A stretch of 33,496 nt of DNA from Streptomyces adustus (GTDB taxonomy: Bacteria > Actinomycetota > Actinomycetes > Streptomycetales > Streptomycetaceae), in assembly GCF_009377175.1 (NCBI RefSeq), contig NZ_VJZD01000089.1, forward strand, positions 1 through 33,496, in the 5' to 3' direction. Positions 22,206-30,368 of the stretch are shown here, one piece after another. A program made the translations under genes and the position numbers. How positions within the stretch are numbered: the first letter of the stretch is position 1; each line of letters opens with the position of its first letter. The notes beneath the pieces are model-generated. The model had not been told where the DNA came from. It saw nothing but the letters and a program-made list of their open reading frames with translations, and did not search any database.

Positions 22206-23651
22206 TCAGCTGACGTTGAGCGCGGTGTCGTCGAGGACGAACGACGTCTGGAGGGTGGAGCCCTCGACGCCGGTGAACTTCAGGGTGACGGTCTGGCCGG
22301 CGTAGCTCGCCAGACTGAAGCTGCGCTGGGTGTAGCCGCTCGCGGCGTTCAGGTTGGAGTAGGTCGCCAGCGTGCTCAGGACGGTTCCGGAGCTGTTGAG
22401 GACCTGGACCTTGAGCGTGTCGTAGGCGGTGCTGGTGGTGGTCTCCGCCGTGTCGATGTGCAGATAGAAGCTGAGGGCGGCGGTGGTGCAGGCCGCGGGG
22501 ATGGTCACCGACTGGGACAGGGTGTCGGTGGTGGCGCTCCCGTAGCCGTCCAGCCAGGCGTAGTACGAGCCCGTACGCGCCGACTGGCTGCTGGAGTTGG
22601 TGATGACGCCGCTGCTGGCGCTCCAGGTGGTGCTGCCCGACTCGAAGCCGTTGTTGCCGAGGAGCTGGGCGGCGGTGCAGGTGCCGGTGCCGCCACCGCC
22701 GGTGCTGCCCGAACCCGCCAGCCAGGCGGTGGCGTTGAGGGCGAGGGCCGCGTTGGTGGCGCCGGTGTCGTTCCAGCCGTCGTACAGGGTGTTGCCGGAC
22801 TGGCCCGTCCCGTCGTCGATGGGCGAGCTGTCACCCCAGAAGGCGACGCGGCCGCTGCCGAAGGTGCTGGTCGCGAAGAACGCGCCGGTGTTGCCGGAGT
22901 AACCGGTGCGGTAGACCAGGCCCTTGACCGAGGAGTTGTCGGCGGGCTTGAGGGTGGCCGTGGTGCCGTCGGCGATCAGGCTCTTGGTGACCTTGCCGAA
23001 GGAGCCGTTCAGCACCGCGTTGGAGCTGTCGCTGATCGCGGTCGGGTAGTCCGAGCTGACGTCGAGCGTGTCGATGGAGAAGCCGAACGGGTCGGTGGAG
23101 TCGACACTGTTGTTCGTCATCAGGTCGTTGAGGATCTCCAACGCGTCGTAGCCGTCGCTGTTGCGGTCGGCGCCGGTGTGGTCGGAGATCATGAACAGCC
23201 CGCCGCCGTTCTTGACGAAGGTCATGATCGCCGTCTTCTCGGCGGTCGTGAACAGCGTGTTGGGCTCGGGCAGGACCAGCGTGTCGAAGTTCGCCAGGTC
23301 CGTCGCCGTGGAGCCGCCGTAGCTGAGGCTGGAGCCGGACGGCAGCGTCTTCAGGCTGTAGCTGCCGGTCTTCTGGAGGGCCACGCCCCAGGAGGACAGG
23401 GCGCCGGTCCAGGAGGTCTCCGACGTGGGGTTGGAGTTCTGGCCGAGCGGGTCGGGCTGACTGGTGGAGATGATCCAGTCGGCGTTCCCGGCCGTCTCGG
23501 CGTGGGCGTTGTCGAACAGGACGCGGTGCGTGGTGGCCGCGTGGGCCGGCGTCACGTCGGTGGTGACCTGAAGGGCGGCTGCCGTGACGAGCAGCCCGAG
23601 ACCGGCGAGGCCGGTGGTGAGTCTGCGGCGGAACCTTCTGGATCCGAGCAT
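22206..23651 (-). CDS. Secreted protein with GATase1/DUF4350-like domain and C-terminal beta-sandwich-like domain
   Basis: A 481-residue exported protein. The signal peptide (RRFRRR, hydrophobic core to about residue 30) should be cut after AHA. Residues 40-310 look like a glutamine-amidotransferase-like alpha/beta domain: HRVLFDNAHAETAGNADW, FDTLVLPEPN, then MTFVKNGGGLFMISDHTGAD, ending with FGSGRVAFWGDSSPIDD. A catalytic Cys at the usual place is absent. A Gly/Thr linker (SGSTGGGGTG) leads to a C-terminal domain (about 330-481, NNGFESGSTTWSASSG to FVLDDTALNVS) that is attached to many secreted Streptomyces proteases and hydrolases and probably binds polymers. GGAGG precedes the ATG. The substrate is unknown; a carbohydrate or cell-wall role would fit its neighbour csxA. 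Confidence 0.82.
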   Translation of the reverse strand: MLGSRRFRRRLTTGLAGLGLLVTAAALQVTTDVTPAHAATTHRVLFDNAHAETAGNADWIISTSQPDPLGQNSNPTSETSWTGALSSWGVALQKTGSYSLKTLPSGSSLSYGGSTATDLANFDTLVLPEPNTLFTTAEKTAIMTFVKNGGGLFMISDHTGADRNSDGYDALEILNDLMTNNSVDSTDPFGFSIDTLDVSSDYPTAISDSSNAVLNGSFGKVTKSLIADGTTATLKPADNSSVKGLVYRTGYSGNTGAFFATSTFGSGRVAFWGDSSPIDDGTGQSGNTLYDGWNDTGATNAALALNATAWLAGSGSTGGGGTGTCTAAQLLGNNGFESGSTTWSASSGVITNSSSQSARTGSYYAWLDGYGSATTDTLSQSVTIPAACTTAALSFYLHIDTAETTTSTAYDTLKVQVLNSSGTVLSTLATYSNLNAASGYTQRSFSLASYAGQTVTLKFTGVEGSTLQTSFVLDDTALNVS

Positions 23652-23869
23652 CCGTCAAACCTCCGTGTGGGGTGGGGACATTGCGGGTGCGTGCGCCAAC
23701 TCTGCGCGCGTAGAACGAAGGTGGGGGTATCTACACGCGTGGAACGCTTGAAAGGTACACGGCATCAAGGCCGGGGAACCATCAAGAGCGGGCAATAACC
23801 GGAAGGGACTGCACCCCGCCCCAGCGGGCAGATGCAGTGCAGCGAGGTCCGACTGAGAGGGGCGGAAAA

Positions 23870-24133
23870 ATGGAGATCTCAAGCATCTTCAGTGCGATCG
23901 TCATCGGCATCATCATCGGCGTGCTCGGACGACTCGTCGTCCCGGGGCGCCAGCACATCGGCATCCTGTGGACGATCGCCGTGGGCATCCTGGCCGCTTT
24001 CGTCGGATCGGCGATCGCCTCCGCGTTCGGCGTGGCCGACACCAAGGGCGTCGACTGGATCGAGTGGCTCATCCAGATCGGCCTCGCCGCGGTCGGCGTG
24101 GCCGCGCTGGACCGGTCCCGGGCACGACGGTAG
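23870..24133 (+). CDS. GlsB/YeaQ/YmgE-type stress-response membrane protein
   Basis: An 87-residue protein with three hydrophobic helices. The first carries the family pattern SAIVIGIIIGVLGRLVVPGR, followed by GILWTIAVGILAAFVGSAIA and a last helix IQIGLAAVGVAAL ending in a basic tail. Members of this transglycosylase-associated family are small, stress-induced inner-membrane proteins without a proven reaction. ATG 23870 is preceded by a GAGAGGGG stretch; the upstream in-frame ATG 23837 would add non-conserved hydrophilic sequence. A GGGTAT at 23725-23730 could be a -10 of a SigB-like stress promoter, but no matching -35 was found. Confidence 0.85.
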   Translation: MEISSIFSAIVIGIIIGVLGRLVVPGRQHIGILWTIAVGILAAFVGSAIASAFGVADTKGVDWIEWLIQIGLAAVGVAALDRSRARR

Positions 24134-24177
24134 GGCCTGTCGCGGGGCAGACGGGAATCGTCGGACAGGCACTGAGG

Positions 24178-24237
24178 GCGGGCCGCGCACCAGGGCGGCC
24201 CGCGCGCCCGGCCGCCCGCAAATCCGTTGCGGGCGGC
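24178..24237 (+). terminator. Tandem hairpin terminator after the GlsB-type gene
   Basis: Two hairpins follow each other. GCGGGCCG/CGGCCCGC (24178-24185 and 24196-24203, 10-base loop) precedes a perfect 11-bp stem, GCCGCCCGCAA with TTGCGGGCGGC (24211-24237, loop ATCCG). They separate the small membrane protein gene from the acetyltransferase gene. Confidence 0.65.
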
Positions 24238-24297
24238 GCCCCGTCACGATTGGCTGCCATGGTCCGCCACCACCGCCCCGATCCTGACGGAGCCGTC

Positions 24298-25179
24298 TTG
24301 TCCCTGCGCATCACCCCGCTCACCGAGACCGAACCCGGGCCGTCGAGCCACCGGCTGGCCTGGCTGGCGTCCGGCCCCGCCGGAGAGCCGCTGGGCTCCG
24401 CATTCCTGCGCGTGTTCGACCGCGAGGAGCAGCGGCACCTCGCCGAACTGGAGCTCTCGGTGCACCCCGCCGAGCGGCGAGGCGGTGTGGGCACCCGGCT
24501 CCTGGACGTCGCGCTGGCCGCGGCCCGGGCGCAGGAGCGGCGCTCGGTGCTGGCCCAGGCCGAACAGGGCTCCCCCGCCGACCTGTTCCTGGCGGCACGG
24601 GGCTTTCGGCCCGTACTGTCCCTGATCTACGCGCGACTGCCGCTGACGGACGCCGACCTCCCCGCGCTCGACGCCCTCGCCGACCGCCCGTGTCCGGGTT
24701 ACCGGCTGACGGAGTGGGACGGCACGGTGCCGGCCGCGCTGGCCCGGACGTACGCCGACGCCCGCCGGGCCATGGACGACATGCCGATGGGGGACACGGA
24801 CCACGGCAGAGTCGTATGGGACGTGGACCGCCTGGTCGCGGCCGCCGAGGCGGTGGCGCGCCGCGGCGACCTGCTGCACACCGTCGCCGCGGTGGACACC
24901 GCGGACGGCTCCGTCGTCGGCTTCAGCGAACTGGTCGTCCCCGGCGACGGCCGGGGCGACGGACAGCACTACGGCACGGCGGTCCTCCCCGAGCACCGCG
25001 GCCGCGGCCTCGCCCGCCGGATGAAGGCGCTGTCGATCCGCCGGGCCCGCGAGCGGCACCCGGAGCTGGGCGGGCTGCTCACCGACACCGCCGACGGCAA
25101 CGCGCCGATGCGCGCGGTCAACGAGGCGCTCGGCTACCTCCCGACGCACCGGTCGGTGGAGCACCGGCGCGATCTGTGA
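24298..25179 (+). CDS. Tandem two-domain GNAT N-acetyltransferase
   Basis: About 293 residues holding two GNAT folds in a row. The first has LELSVHPAERRGGVGTRLLD, an acetyl-CoA loop of R/Q-x-x-G-x-G/A type, and ends with LFLAARGFRPV. The second has GTAVLPEHRGRGLARRMKAL and NAPMRAVNEALGYLP. Tandem GNAT proteins include mycothiol synthase MshD, but this one lacks the full MshD pattern and its acceptor is unknown. TTG 24298 was chosen because GGAG lies 5 bases before it; ATG 24259 is an in-frame alternative without a ribosome-binding site. It is convergent with another GNAT gene. Confidence 0.82.
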   Translation: MSLRITPLTETEPGPSSHRLAWLASGPAGEPLGSAFLRVFDREEQRHLAELELSVHPAERRGGVGTRLLDVALAAARAQERRSVLAQAEQGSPADLFLAARGFRPVLSLIYARLPLTDADLPALDALADRPCPGYRLTEWDGTVPAALARTYADARRAMDDMPMGDTDHGRVVWDVDRLVAAAEAVARRGDLLHTVAAVDTADGSVVGFSELVVPGDGRGDGQHYGTAVLPEHRGRGLARRMKALSIRRARERHPELGGLLTDTADGNAPMRAVNEALGYLPTHRSVEHRRDL

Positions 25180-25186
25180 GGCGCGG

Positions 25187-25215
25187 GGCGCCCGGGTCAC
25201 CCTGACCGGGGCGCC
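25187..25215. terminator. Bidirectional terminator between the two GNAT genes
   Basis: GGCGCCCGGGTCA and TGACCGGGGCGCC form a 13-position stem with one mismatch and a CCC loop, in the 59-bp gap between convergent genes. Confidence 0.65.
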
Positions 25216-25238
25216 GCCGTCACCACGAGCGGGACGCC

Positions 25239-26033
25239 CTACGGCGCGTACTCGTACGGCGTCGTCGTGGTCAGTGGTGTGAAGCCGAGGCGTTCGAGGA
25301 TGGGGCGGCTGTCGTCGGTGGCGTCGACCTGGAGGTAGCGGTAGCCGCGGTCGGCGGCGATGCGGGCGCGGTGGGCGATCAGCGCCCGGTAGATGCCCCG
25401 GCCCCGCCAGCTCTCCACGGTGCCGCCGCCCCACAGTCCGGCGAACGGCGTGCCGGGGACCAGTTCCATCCGGGCCGAGCTCACGGGCACGTCGCCGGCG
25501 AGGGCCACCACCCCGACGAGGGTGTCCGGGTCGGCGGTCAGCCGGGCCAGCATCCGGTGCCGCAGCCAGTCGCTGTCCACGCCGAAGGCCTGCTCGTTCG
25601 CCTCGGCCATCAGGCCCACTCCGACGGCGTCGGTGACCGGCAGCAGGCGGATCCCGGCGGGCGGCTCGACGTCGAGGGACAGCTTCGCCACCTCGGCGAT
25701 CAGCAGCGTCTCGGTCGGCTCGGGCGTGAAGCCGGCCGCCTGGAGCCGTGCGCCGAGGTCGACCGGCAGATCGTGCCCGTAGATCTTCCACTCGAAGGTG
25801 AGGCCGAGGCCGGTGAAATGGGCGATCTGCTCGGCGATCGCCGCGTCGGCGCCGTCGGCGTCCAGGGCCGACCAGAGGATCCCGTTCCACTCCTGTGCGG
25901 AGGCGACCTGGCGGACCACCTGCCCCACGCGTTCGACGCGGGTGCCCGGACCGTCGGGGCGGGCCCCTTCGCGCATGACCCGGTCGTAGAGGGCGAGCAG
26001 CGCCTCGCGTTCCGCGTCGTCCGTACGGCTCAT
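25239..26033 (-). CDS. GNAT-family N-acetyltransferase
   Basis: A 264-residue protein whose C-terminal 120 residues form a GNAT domain: VGVVALAGDVPVSSARMELV, then GGGTVESWRGRGIYRALIAH with the RGRGIYR acetyl-CoA loop, and LQVDATDDSRPILERLGF. The N-terminal half (LALYDRVMREGARPDGPGTR through FEWKIYGHDLP) is an additional domain found in actinomycete GNATs of unknown substrate. MSRTDDAERE at 26033 was taken as start because GGGACGG precedes it; MNGTDR at 26051 is possible. An AT-rich patch (ACATATTTACGG near 26095) upstream lies between this gene and the divergent deaminase and probably holds both promoters. Confidence 0.83.
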   Translation of the reverse strand: MSRTDDAEREALLALYDRVMREGARPDGPGTRVERVGQVVRQVASAQEWNGILWSALDADGADAAIAEQIAHFTGLGLTFEWKIYGHDLPVDLGARLQAAGFTPEPTETLLIAEVAKLSLDVEPPAGIRLLPVTDAVGVGLMAEANEQAFGVDSDWLRHRMLARLTADPDTLVGVVALAGDVPVSSARMELVPGTPFAGLWGGGTVESWRGRGIYRALIAHRARIAADRGYRYLQVDATDDSRPILERLGFTPLTTTTPYEYAP

Positions 26034-26192
26034 TCGGTCCGTCCCGTTCATGTGATCCACGCGCCGACCCAAGCATCCCGGAAGGGCTCGTTCAACATAT
26101 TTACGGACGGCACGCCCTGCCCGTCGCACCGGGGACGGGCCTTCGGCATAGCCTGCGGCTTCGGATCAGGTGCCGAAGAAGAGGGGAATGTC

Positions 26193-26675
26193 ATGGTGAA
26201 GGATGCCGAGCTGGCCCATCTGCGCCGTTGCGTGGAGCTGGCGGCCGAGGCGCTGGCGCAGGGCGACGAACCGTTCGGGTCGGTCCTGGTGGGCGCGGAC
26301 GGCGCCGTGCTGGCGGAGGACCACAACCGGGTGGCCTCCGGTGACCGTACCCGGCATCCGGAGTTCGAGCTGGCGCGCTGGGCGGCCGCGCACCTGACCG
26401 TCGAGGAGCGGGCGGCGGCGACCGTCTACACGTCCGGCGAGCACTGCCCCATGTGCGCGGCCGCGCACGCCTGGGTGGGGCTCGGACGCATCGTGTACGT
26501 GGTGTCGTCGCGGCAGTTGGCCGGCTGGCTGGGCGAGTGGGGCGTGCCCGCTCCGCCGGTGCGGATGCTGCCGGTCGGCGAGATCGCCCCCGGGGTGGCC
26601 GTGGAGGGGCCGGTGGACGCCCTGGCCGACGAGGTACGCGCGCTGCACCGCCGCTTTCACGTCGGCGCCGTCTGA
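26193..26675 (+). CDS. Nucleoside/guanine deaminase of the cytidine deaminase superfamily
   Basis: A 160-residue zinc deaminase. The catalytic motifs are H55-P-E57 (RHPEFELAR), with the glutamate as proton shuttle, and C85-P-M-C88 (SGEHCPMCAAA) completing the zinc site; the N-terminal DEPFGSVLVGADGAVL strand pair is typical. The class deaminates guanine, cytosine or related bases and nucleosides in the cytoplasm. The HPEFE form and the length resemble guanine deaminase and nucleoside deaminases more than tRNA-adenosine deaminase TadA, but the substrate cannot be fixed by eye. AGGGGA lies about 6 bases before the ATG. It is a single-gene unit closed by a strong hairpin overlapping its stop codon. 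Confidence 0.88.
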   Translation: MVKDAELAHLRRCVELAAEALAQGDEPFGSVLVGADGAVLAEDHNRVASGDRTRHPEFELARWAAAHLTVEERAAATVYTSGEHCPMCAAAHAWVGLGRIVYVVSSRQLAGWLGEWGVPAPPVRMLPVGEIAPGVAVEGPVDALADEVRALHRRFHVGAV

Positions 26676-26703
26676 CGGAGGACCCCGGCGGGGATCCTCC
26701 GTC
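26674..26703 (+). terminator. Terminator of the deaminase gene
   Basis: GACGGAGGA and TCCTCCGTC make a perfect 9-bp stem, continued by CCCC/GGGG across one bulged A, with a GGC loop. The first base pair lies within the stop codon. Confidence 0.7.
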
Positions 26704-26726
26704 GGGACCGGAGCCGTCCCGGCCCT

Positions 26727-26802
26727 GCGGTCAGCCTTCGCCGCCGCGGTCAGCCTTCGCCGCCGCGGTCGGTGTTCGCCCCTGCGGTCAGCGTTGCCGC
26801 TG
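26727..26802. repeat. Tandem 19-bp repeat at the 3' end of the chaplin gene
   Basis: The 19-bp unit GCGGTCAGCCTTCGCCGCC occurs perfectly at 26727-26745 and 26746-26764, degenerately at 26765-26783, and a related copy spans 26784-26802, which includes the chaplin stop codon (complement of TCA at 26788-26790). The array therefore looks like repeated copies of the gene's last codons and stop, lying just beyond it. Confidence 0.7.
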
Positions 26803-27567
26803 CGGCCTGAAGCGCCGGTGGAGGGCGACACCGCCCAGCAGCAGGGCCGCACTGCCCGCGAGCGCCGGGAGGGTCTGGTCCGAACCCGTGTGGGCGAGGG
26901 AGGGGACCGTTTCTTCCATCGCGTGCGGCTCGGGCCGGGGCACCTGCTGCTCCTGGTGCTCCTTCGGCGGCACGACCGTCCGCCCCGGTGGCGGGTTCAC
27001 GGGCCGGACGGGCTCGACGGGCGCCACGGGCTCGACGGGCTCGTCCGGCTGGTCCACCGAGGTGTTCGTGGACCTGTTGCCGAAGGCCGGGTTGCCGATG
27101 CCGACCACGTTCACCGAGTTGCCGCTGACGTTCACCGGGAGGTCCACGGGCAGCTGGAGGCCGTTGCCGGAGACGACCCCGGGCGAGCCCACCGCCGTGC
27201 CGTGCGCGTGCGCCCCGCCCGAGGTGCGCGCCCCGGTGACACCGGAGGTCGCGGACGTGCCCGAGGTGCCGGAGGTACCCGAGGTGCCGGAGGTACCCGA
27301 CGTACCCGAGGTGACGGCCTTCGCCGAGTCCCTGTCGGCGCAGGCGCTGCCCGCCGCCGGGTTCAGCAGCCCCGCCACGTTCACGGTGTTCCCGCACACG
27401 TTCAGCGGCACGTGCACCGGAAGCTGAAGGGTGTTGCCGGAGATCACGCCGGGCGAACCGGCCGCGGAACCGTCCGCCGAGGATCCGGCGTACGCGGGAA
27501 TCGTGACTGCCATCGCACCGGAGGCGGCGGCCACGGCGATCACACCGTTTCGCGCTACCCGTCTCAT
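26788..27567 (-). CDS. Long chaplin with two chaplin domains and LAxTG sorting signal
   Basis: A 259-residue exported, wall-anchored chaplin. A signal peptide ends at AYA, about residue 27. Chaplin domain 1 (about 37-78) reads GSPGVISGNTLQLPVHVP, then LNVCGNTVNVAGLLNPA, and has the two cysteines. A linker contains six TSG triplets plus TSA. Chaplin domain 2 (about 125-167) starts GSPGVVSGNGLQLPVDLP but has Ser where the cysteines should be. A Pro/Glu/Val-rich wall-spanning stretch (PVEPVAPVEPVRPVNPP) leads to the sortase signal LAHTG, a membrane helix and an Arg-rich tail. Chaplins coat aerial hyphae and spores with amyloid fibres, and long ones are covalently attached by sortase E. GGGAGA precedes the ATG. 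Confidence 0.93.
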   Translation of the reverse strand: MRRVARNGVIAVAAASGAMAVTIPAYAGSSADGSAAGSPGVISGNTLQLPVHVPLNVCGNTVNVAGLLNPAAGSACADRDSAKAVTSGTSGTSGTSGTSGTSGTSATSGVTGARTSGGAHAHGTAVGSPGVVSGNGLQLPVDLPVNVSGNSVNVVGIGNPAFGNRSTNTSVDQPDEPVEPVAPVEPVRPVNPPPGRTVVPPKEHQEQQVPRPEPHAMEETVPSLAHTGSDQTLPALAGSAALLLGGVALHRRFRPQRQR

Positions 27568-27660
27568 AGGTCTCCCTGCCTTCCACACATCGTCGCGGGC
27601 ACTCACCCGCACCGGAGAGAACGCGGGTCGAACCGGAGTAGTTATGGCTGATCGGGCTTT

Positions 27661-27713
27661 CACCCCATCGGGTGGCACATATGTCGAACTGGCGGCAATA
27701 CCGTCATACCGCC
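27661..27713. promoter_or_regulatory. Inverted repeats in the chaplin/aminopeptidase divergent promoter region
   Basis: The 282-bp divergent region holds CACCC-CATC-GGGTG (27661-27674) and GGCGG-N13-CCGCC (27691-27713) around an AT-rich ACATATG. No clear -10/-35 pair was recognised for either gene. A developmental sigma or Bld/Whi-type site would be expected for a chaplin, but none was identified with confidence. Confidence 0.3.
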
Positions 27714-27849
27714 CATCGACATGGCACCGACGGGCACGGCGGCCGCGACGCCCGGACCAGCGGGATCACGTCCGGAGGCGCGGATTCCGGGCGCCGCCTA
27801 TCGTGAGCGGGAAGAGCCCGGACCACAGTGGGGCGCGCTGGAGGCACTC

Positions 27850-29535
27850 ATGCCGGCACAGCAGTCGACACGGCCCGCCCTGCGGCGCCGCGCACTCGTC
27901 ACAGCCGTCGGGCTCACCCTGCTCGGCGGGGGCCTGCCGACGGCGGCCGCGGCCGACAGCGGGCCCGATCTCTCCCGGTTCCACCACCAGAAGATCACCT
28001 GGTCGCCGTGCCGGGGCAAGGACGTGCCCCGGGACCTGGAGTGCGGCAAGGTCACCGTCCCCCTCGACTACGCGAAGCCCGCCTCCGGCACCATCTCCCT
28101 GGCTCTGGCCCGCTACCGGGCGACCGGCAGGTCGCGCGGCTCGCTGCTGCTCAACTTCGGCGGTCCCGGGGGCTCCGGGGTCAGCGAACTGGCCCTCGGC
28201 GGCAAGGACTTCATGAGCCTGACCAACGGCTACGACGTGGTCTCCTTCGACCCCCGAGGCGTCGGCCGGTCCGCGCCCGTGACCTGCGGCGACGGACTGT
28301 ACGGCGGCTCGGCGGGCGCGCAGGCCGGCACGGGGAACACCCTCGACGACCCGCAGGCCGTGCTCGGTCTGCTGCGCAAGGCGGCCCAGGCGTGCGCCCA
28401 GCACTCCGGACCCGTGCTGCGCCACATAGGCACGGTCGACGCCGCCCGGGACATGGACGTCATCCGCCAGGCACTCGGCGACAAGAAGCTCAACTATCTC
28501 GGGTTCTCCTACGGCACCCGGCTCGGCGCGGTGTACGCGGCCCGGTTCCCCGACCGGGTGGGCCGGATGGCGCTCGACGGGGTGGACACGCTGACCGAGC
28601 CGCTGGCCGAGCAAGGGGTGGCCGGCGCCGCGGGGCAGCAGGTGGCGCTGGACGACTTCGTCGACTGGTGCGTCCAGGACATCGCCTGCCCGTTCGGTCA
28701 GGACGCGCGCACGGCCGGGGAGCAGATCGTGCAGCTCGTCCGCTCCCTCGACGAGGAGCCGATGCCGACGGACTTCGGTGAGCAGTTCACCGGTCAGGAC
28801 CTCGTCGCCGCCCTCAGTCAGGGCCTGTACAGCGAGAAGCTCTGGCCGCTGCTGGAACGGTCGCTGGCCGAGCTCGTCGAGGACGGCTCGACGGGCGGGA
28901 TCATGCAGTTCGTCTCAGGCGGCAGCGCGCTCCCGGTCCCGGTCCCGCTGAAGGGCGGGCCCCCCGTCCGACAGCAGGACCTGCTCCCGTCCCGGCGGCC
29001 AACGGTGCTCCCGGTCCGACGGGAGAACATGCCGCCGCCGTCCGTGCCCCGGGCGGGCAGCGGCCTCGGCGACGAGGCCGACATCCCGGCCGACAACTTC
29101 GCGGCGGCACTCGTGGCGATCAACTGCGCGGACGACCCCGACCGCCCCGGCGCCGCACAGGTCACCAAGGACCTGAGCCGACTGCGCTCCGAGTACGACC
29201 AGGCGTCCCCGGTGTTCGGCGAGTACCGCCTCACCCAGGTGCTGATGTGCTACGGCCGCCCCAAGGGCACCGCCTACATCCGTGACGACGTCAAGAACCT
29301 CACCGGCCCGAAGATGCTCCTGGTCGGCACCCGCGGCGACCCGGCGACGCCGTACCGCTGGACCGTGGAGACGGCCAAGCGGCTCGGGTCGTCGGCCGTG
29401 GTGCTCGACAACAGGGGCGACGGCCATACCGGCTACACGTCCTCGAAGTGCGTGCACGGCAAGGTCGACGACTTCCTGCTGTACGGCTCCCTGCCGCCCA
29501 ACGGCAGCTCCTGCGGCCCCGACGGGAACGACTGA
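27850..29535 (+). CDS. Secreted tripeptidyl-aminopeptidase-like alpha/beta hydrolase (Tap/SlpD/SlpE type, S33)
   Basis: A 561-residue secreted serine peptidase. The signal peptide (LRRRALVTAVGLTLLGGG, cut near TAAAA-DS at about 35) is followed by the Tap-family N terminus with ITWSPC and ECGKVTVPLDY. The oxyanion loop is LLNFGGPGGSG (100-110). The nucleophile elbow is GFSYGTRLG with S220, the aspartate is in GTRGDPATPYRW and the histidine in GDGHTGY near the C terminus. Such enzymes remove tripeptides from the N terminus of extracellular proteins. A Pro/Arg-rich insertion of about 45 residues (PVPVPLKGGPPVRQQD and onward, about 360-405) is unusual in the lid region. GGAGG lies 6 bases before the ATG. 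The gene is divergent from the chaplin gene. Confidence 0.9.
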   Translation: MPAQQSTRPALRRRALVTAVGLTLLGGGLPTAAAADSGPDLSRFHHQKITWSPCRGKDVPRDLECGKVTVPLDYAKPASGTISLALARYRATGRSRGSLLLNFGGPGGSGVSELALGGKDFMSLTNGYDVVSFDPRGVGRSAPVTCGDGLYGGSAGAQAGTGNTLDDPQAVLGLLRKAAQACAQHSGPVLRHIGTVDAARDMDVIRQALGDKKLNYLGFSYGTRLGAVYAARFPDRVGRMALDGVDTLTEPLAEQGVAGAAGQQVALDDFVDWCVQDIACPFGQDARTAGEQIVQLVRSLDEEPMPTDFGEQFTGQDLVAALSQGLYSEKLWPLLERSLAELVEDGSTGGIMQFVSGGSALPVPVPLKGGPPVRQQDLLPSRRPTVLPVRRENMPPPSVPRAGSGLGDEADIPADNFAAALVAINCADDPDRPGAAQVTKDLSRLRSEYDQASPVFGEYRLTQVLMCYGRPKGTAYIRDDVKNLTGPKMLLVGTRGDPATPYRWTVETAKRLGSSAVVLDNRGDGHTGYTSSKCVHGKVDDFLLYGSLPPNGSSCGPDGND

Positions 29536-29544
29536 GCTCGCCCG

Positions 29545-30327
29545 TCAGGCCGCCCGGACCGTCACGAACCGGTCGATCGCCGCGGTCAGTTCGGCGGGCT
29601 TCTCCACCGGGAGTTCATGCCCGGCGTCGATGATCCTGACCTCCGCGTCCGGGTAGGCCTTCGCCATCCGCAGCATCTGCTTGACCGGCAGCTGGATGTC
29701 GTGGAAGCCGTGGACCAGCAGGGTGGGCGTGCTGATCTCGCCGACCCGGTCCAGGACGTCGAAGGCGCGCATGGCGCCGTACAGCGTCATCACGACCTCG
29801 CGCGGGGTGCCCGCGGAGGAGCGCACGTACCGCTTGATCTCCTCGCGCGGGTAGCCGGGGGCGAACGCCCGCTGGATGTTGGTGGCGACGAACAGCTTGA
29901 AGGGGACCAGCGTCGAGGTCGCCATCAGCAGCCCGCGTCCCCGGCTGTACGTCATCCGGCTGATGGAGTTCACCAGCACCATCCGCTCGACCCGCTCGGG
30001 GTGGGCGAGGGTGATCGTCTGGGAGATCATCCCGCCCATGGAGTGGCCGATCAGCACACAGCGTTCGATCTTGAGGTGGTCGAGCAGGGCGAGCACGTCC
30101 CGCGCCAGCTCCTCGATCGTGCGCACCCCCGCCCCGCCGCTCTCGCCGTGCCCGCGCAGGTCGAGCCGGACCACCCGGCGCCGCTCGGCGAAGTGCGCCA
30201 CCTGGTGGTCCCAGCGGTGCCGGTCGGCGGTCCAGCCGTGGATGAACACCAGGGGTACGCCGTCACCGTCGCGGGGGCCCTCGTCGTCGTACGTCAGGGC
30301 TGCGCCCTCGACTTCGAGCTGCGGCAT
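29545..30327 (-). CDS. Alpha/beta-fold hydrolase
   Basis: A 260-residue cytoplasmic alpha/beta hydrolase with oxyanion motif FIHGWTADRHRWD, RLDLRGHGES, nucleophile elbow GHSMGGM (S96), an aspartate in TLLVHGFHDIQLP and the catalytic histidine in DAGHELPVEKP. The cap region (FKLFVATNIQRAFAPGYPRE) is short and hydrophobic. Members include esterases, C-C hydrolases and haloperoxidase-like proteins; the substrate is unknown. AGGAGG lies about 8 bases upstream of the ATG. The 83 bp before it hold an inverted repeat at 30369-30395, so it probably has its own regulated promoter and is not co-transcribed with the upstream two-gene operon. Confidence 0.88.
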   Translation of the reverse strand: MPQLEVEGAALTYDDEGPRDGDGVPLVFIHGWTADRHRWDHQVAHFAERRRVVRLDLRGHGESGGAGVRTIEELARDVLALLDHLKIERCVLIGHSMGGMISQTITLAHPERVERMVLVNSISRMTYSRGRGLLMATSTLVPFKLFVATNIQRAFAPGYPREEIKRYVRSSAGTPREVVMTLYGAMRAFDVLDRVGEISTPTLLVHGFHDIQLPVKQMLRMAKAYPDAEVRIIDAGHELPVEKPAELTAAIDRFVTVRAA

Positions 30328-30368
30328 GGGTGCCTCCTGGAGTGCGGTCCGGCCGGACCGGCCACCGA

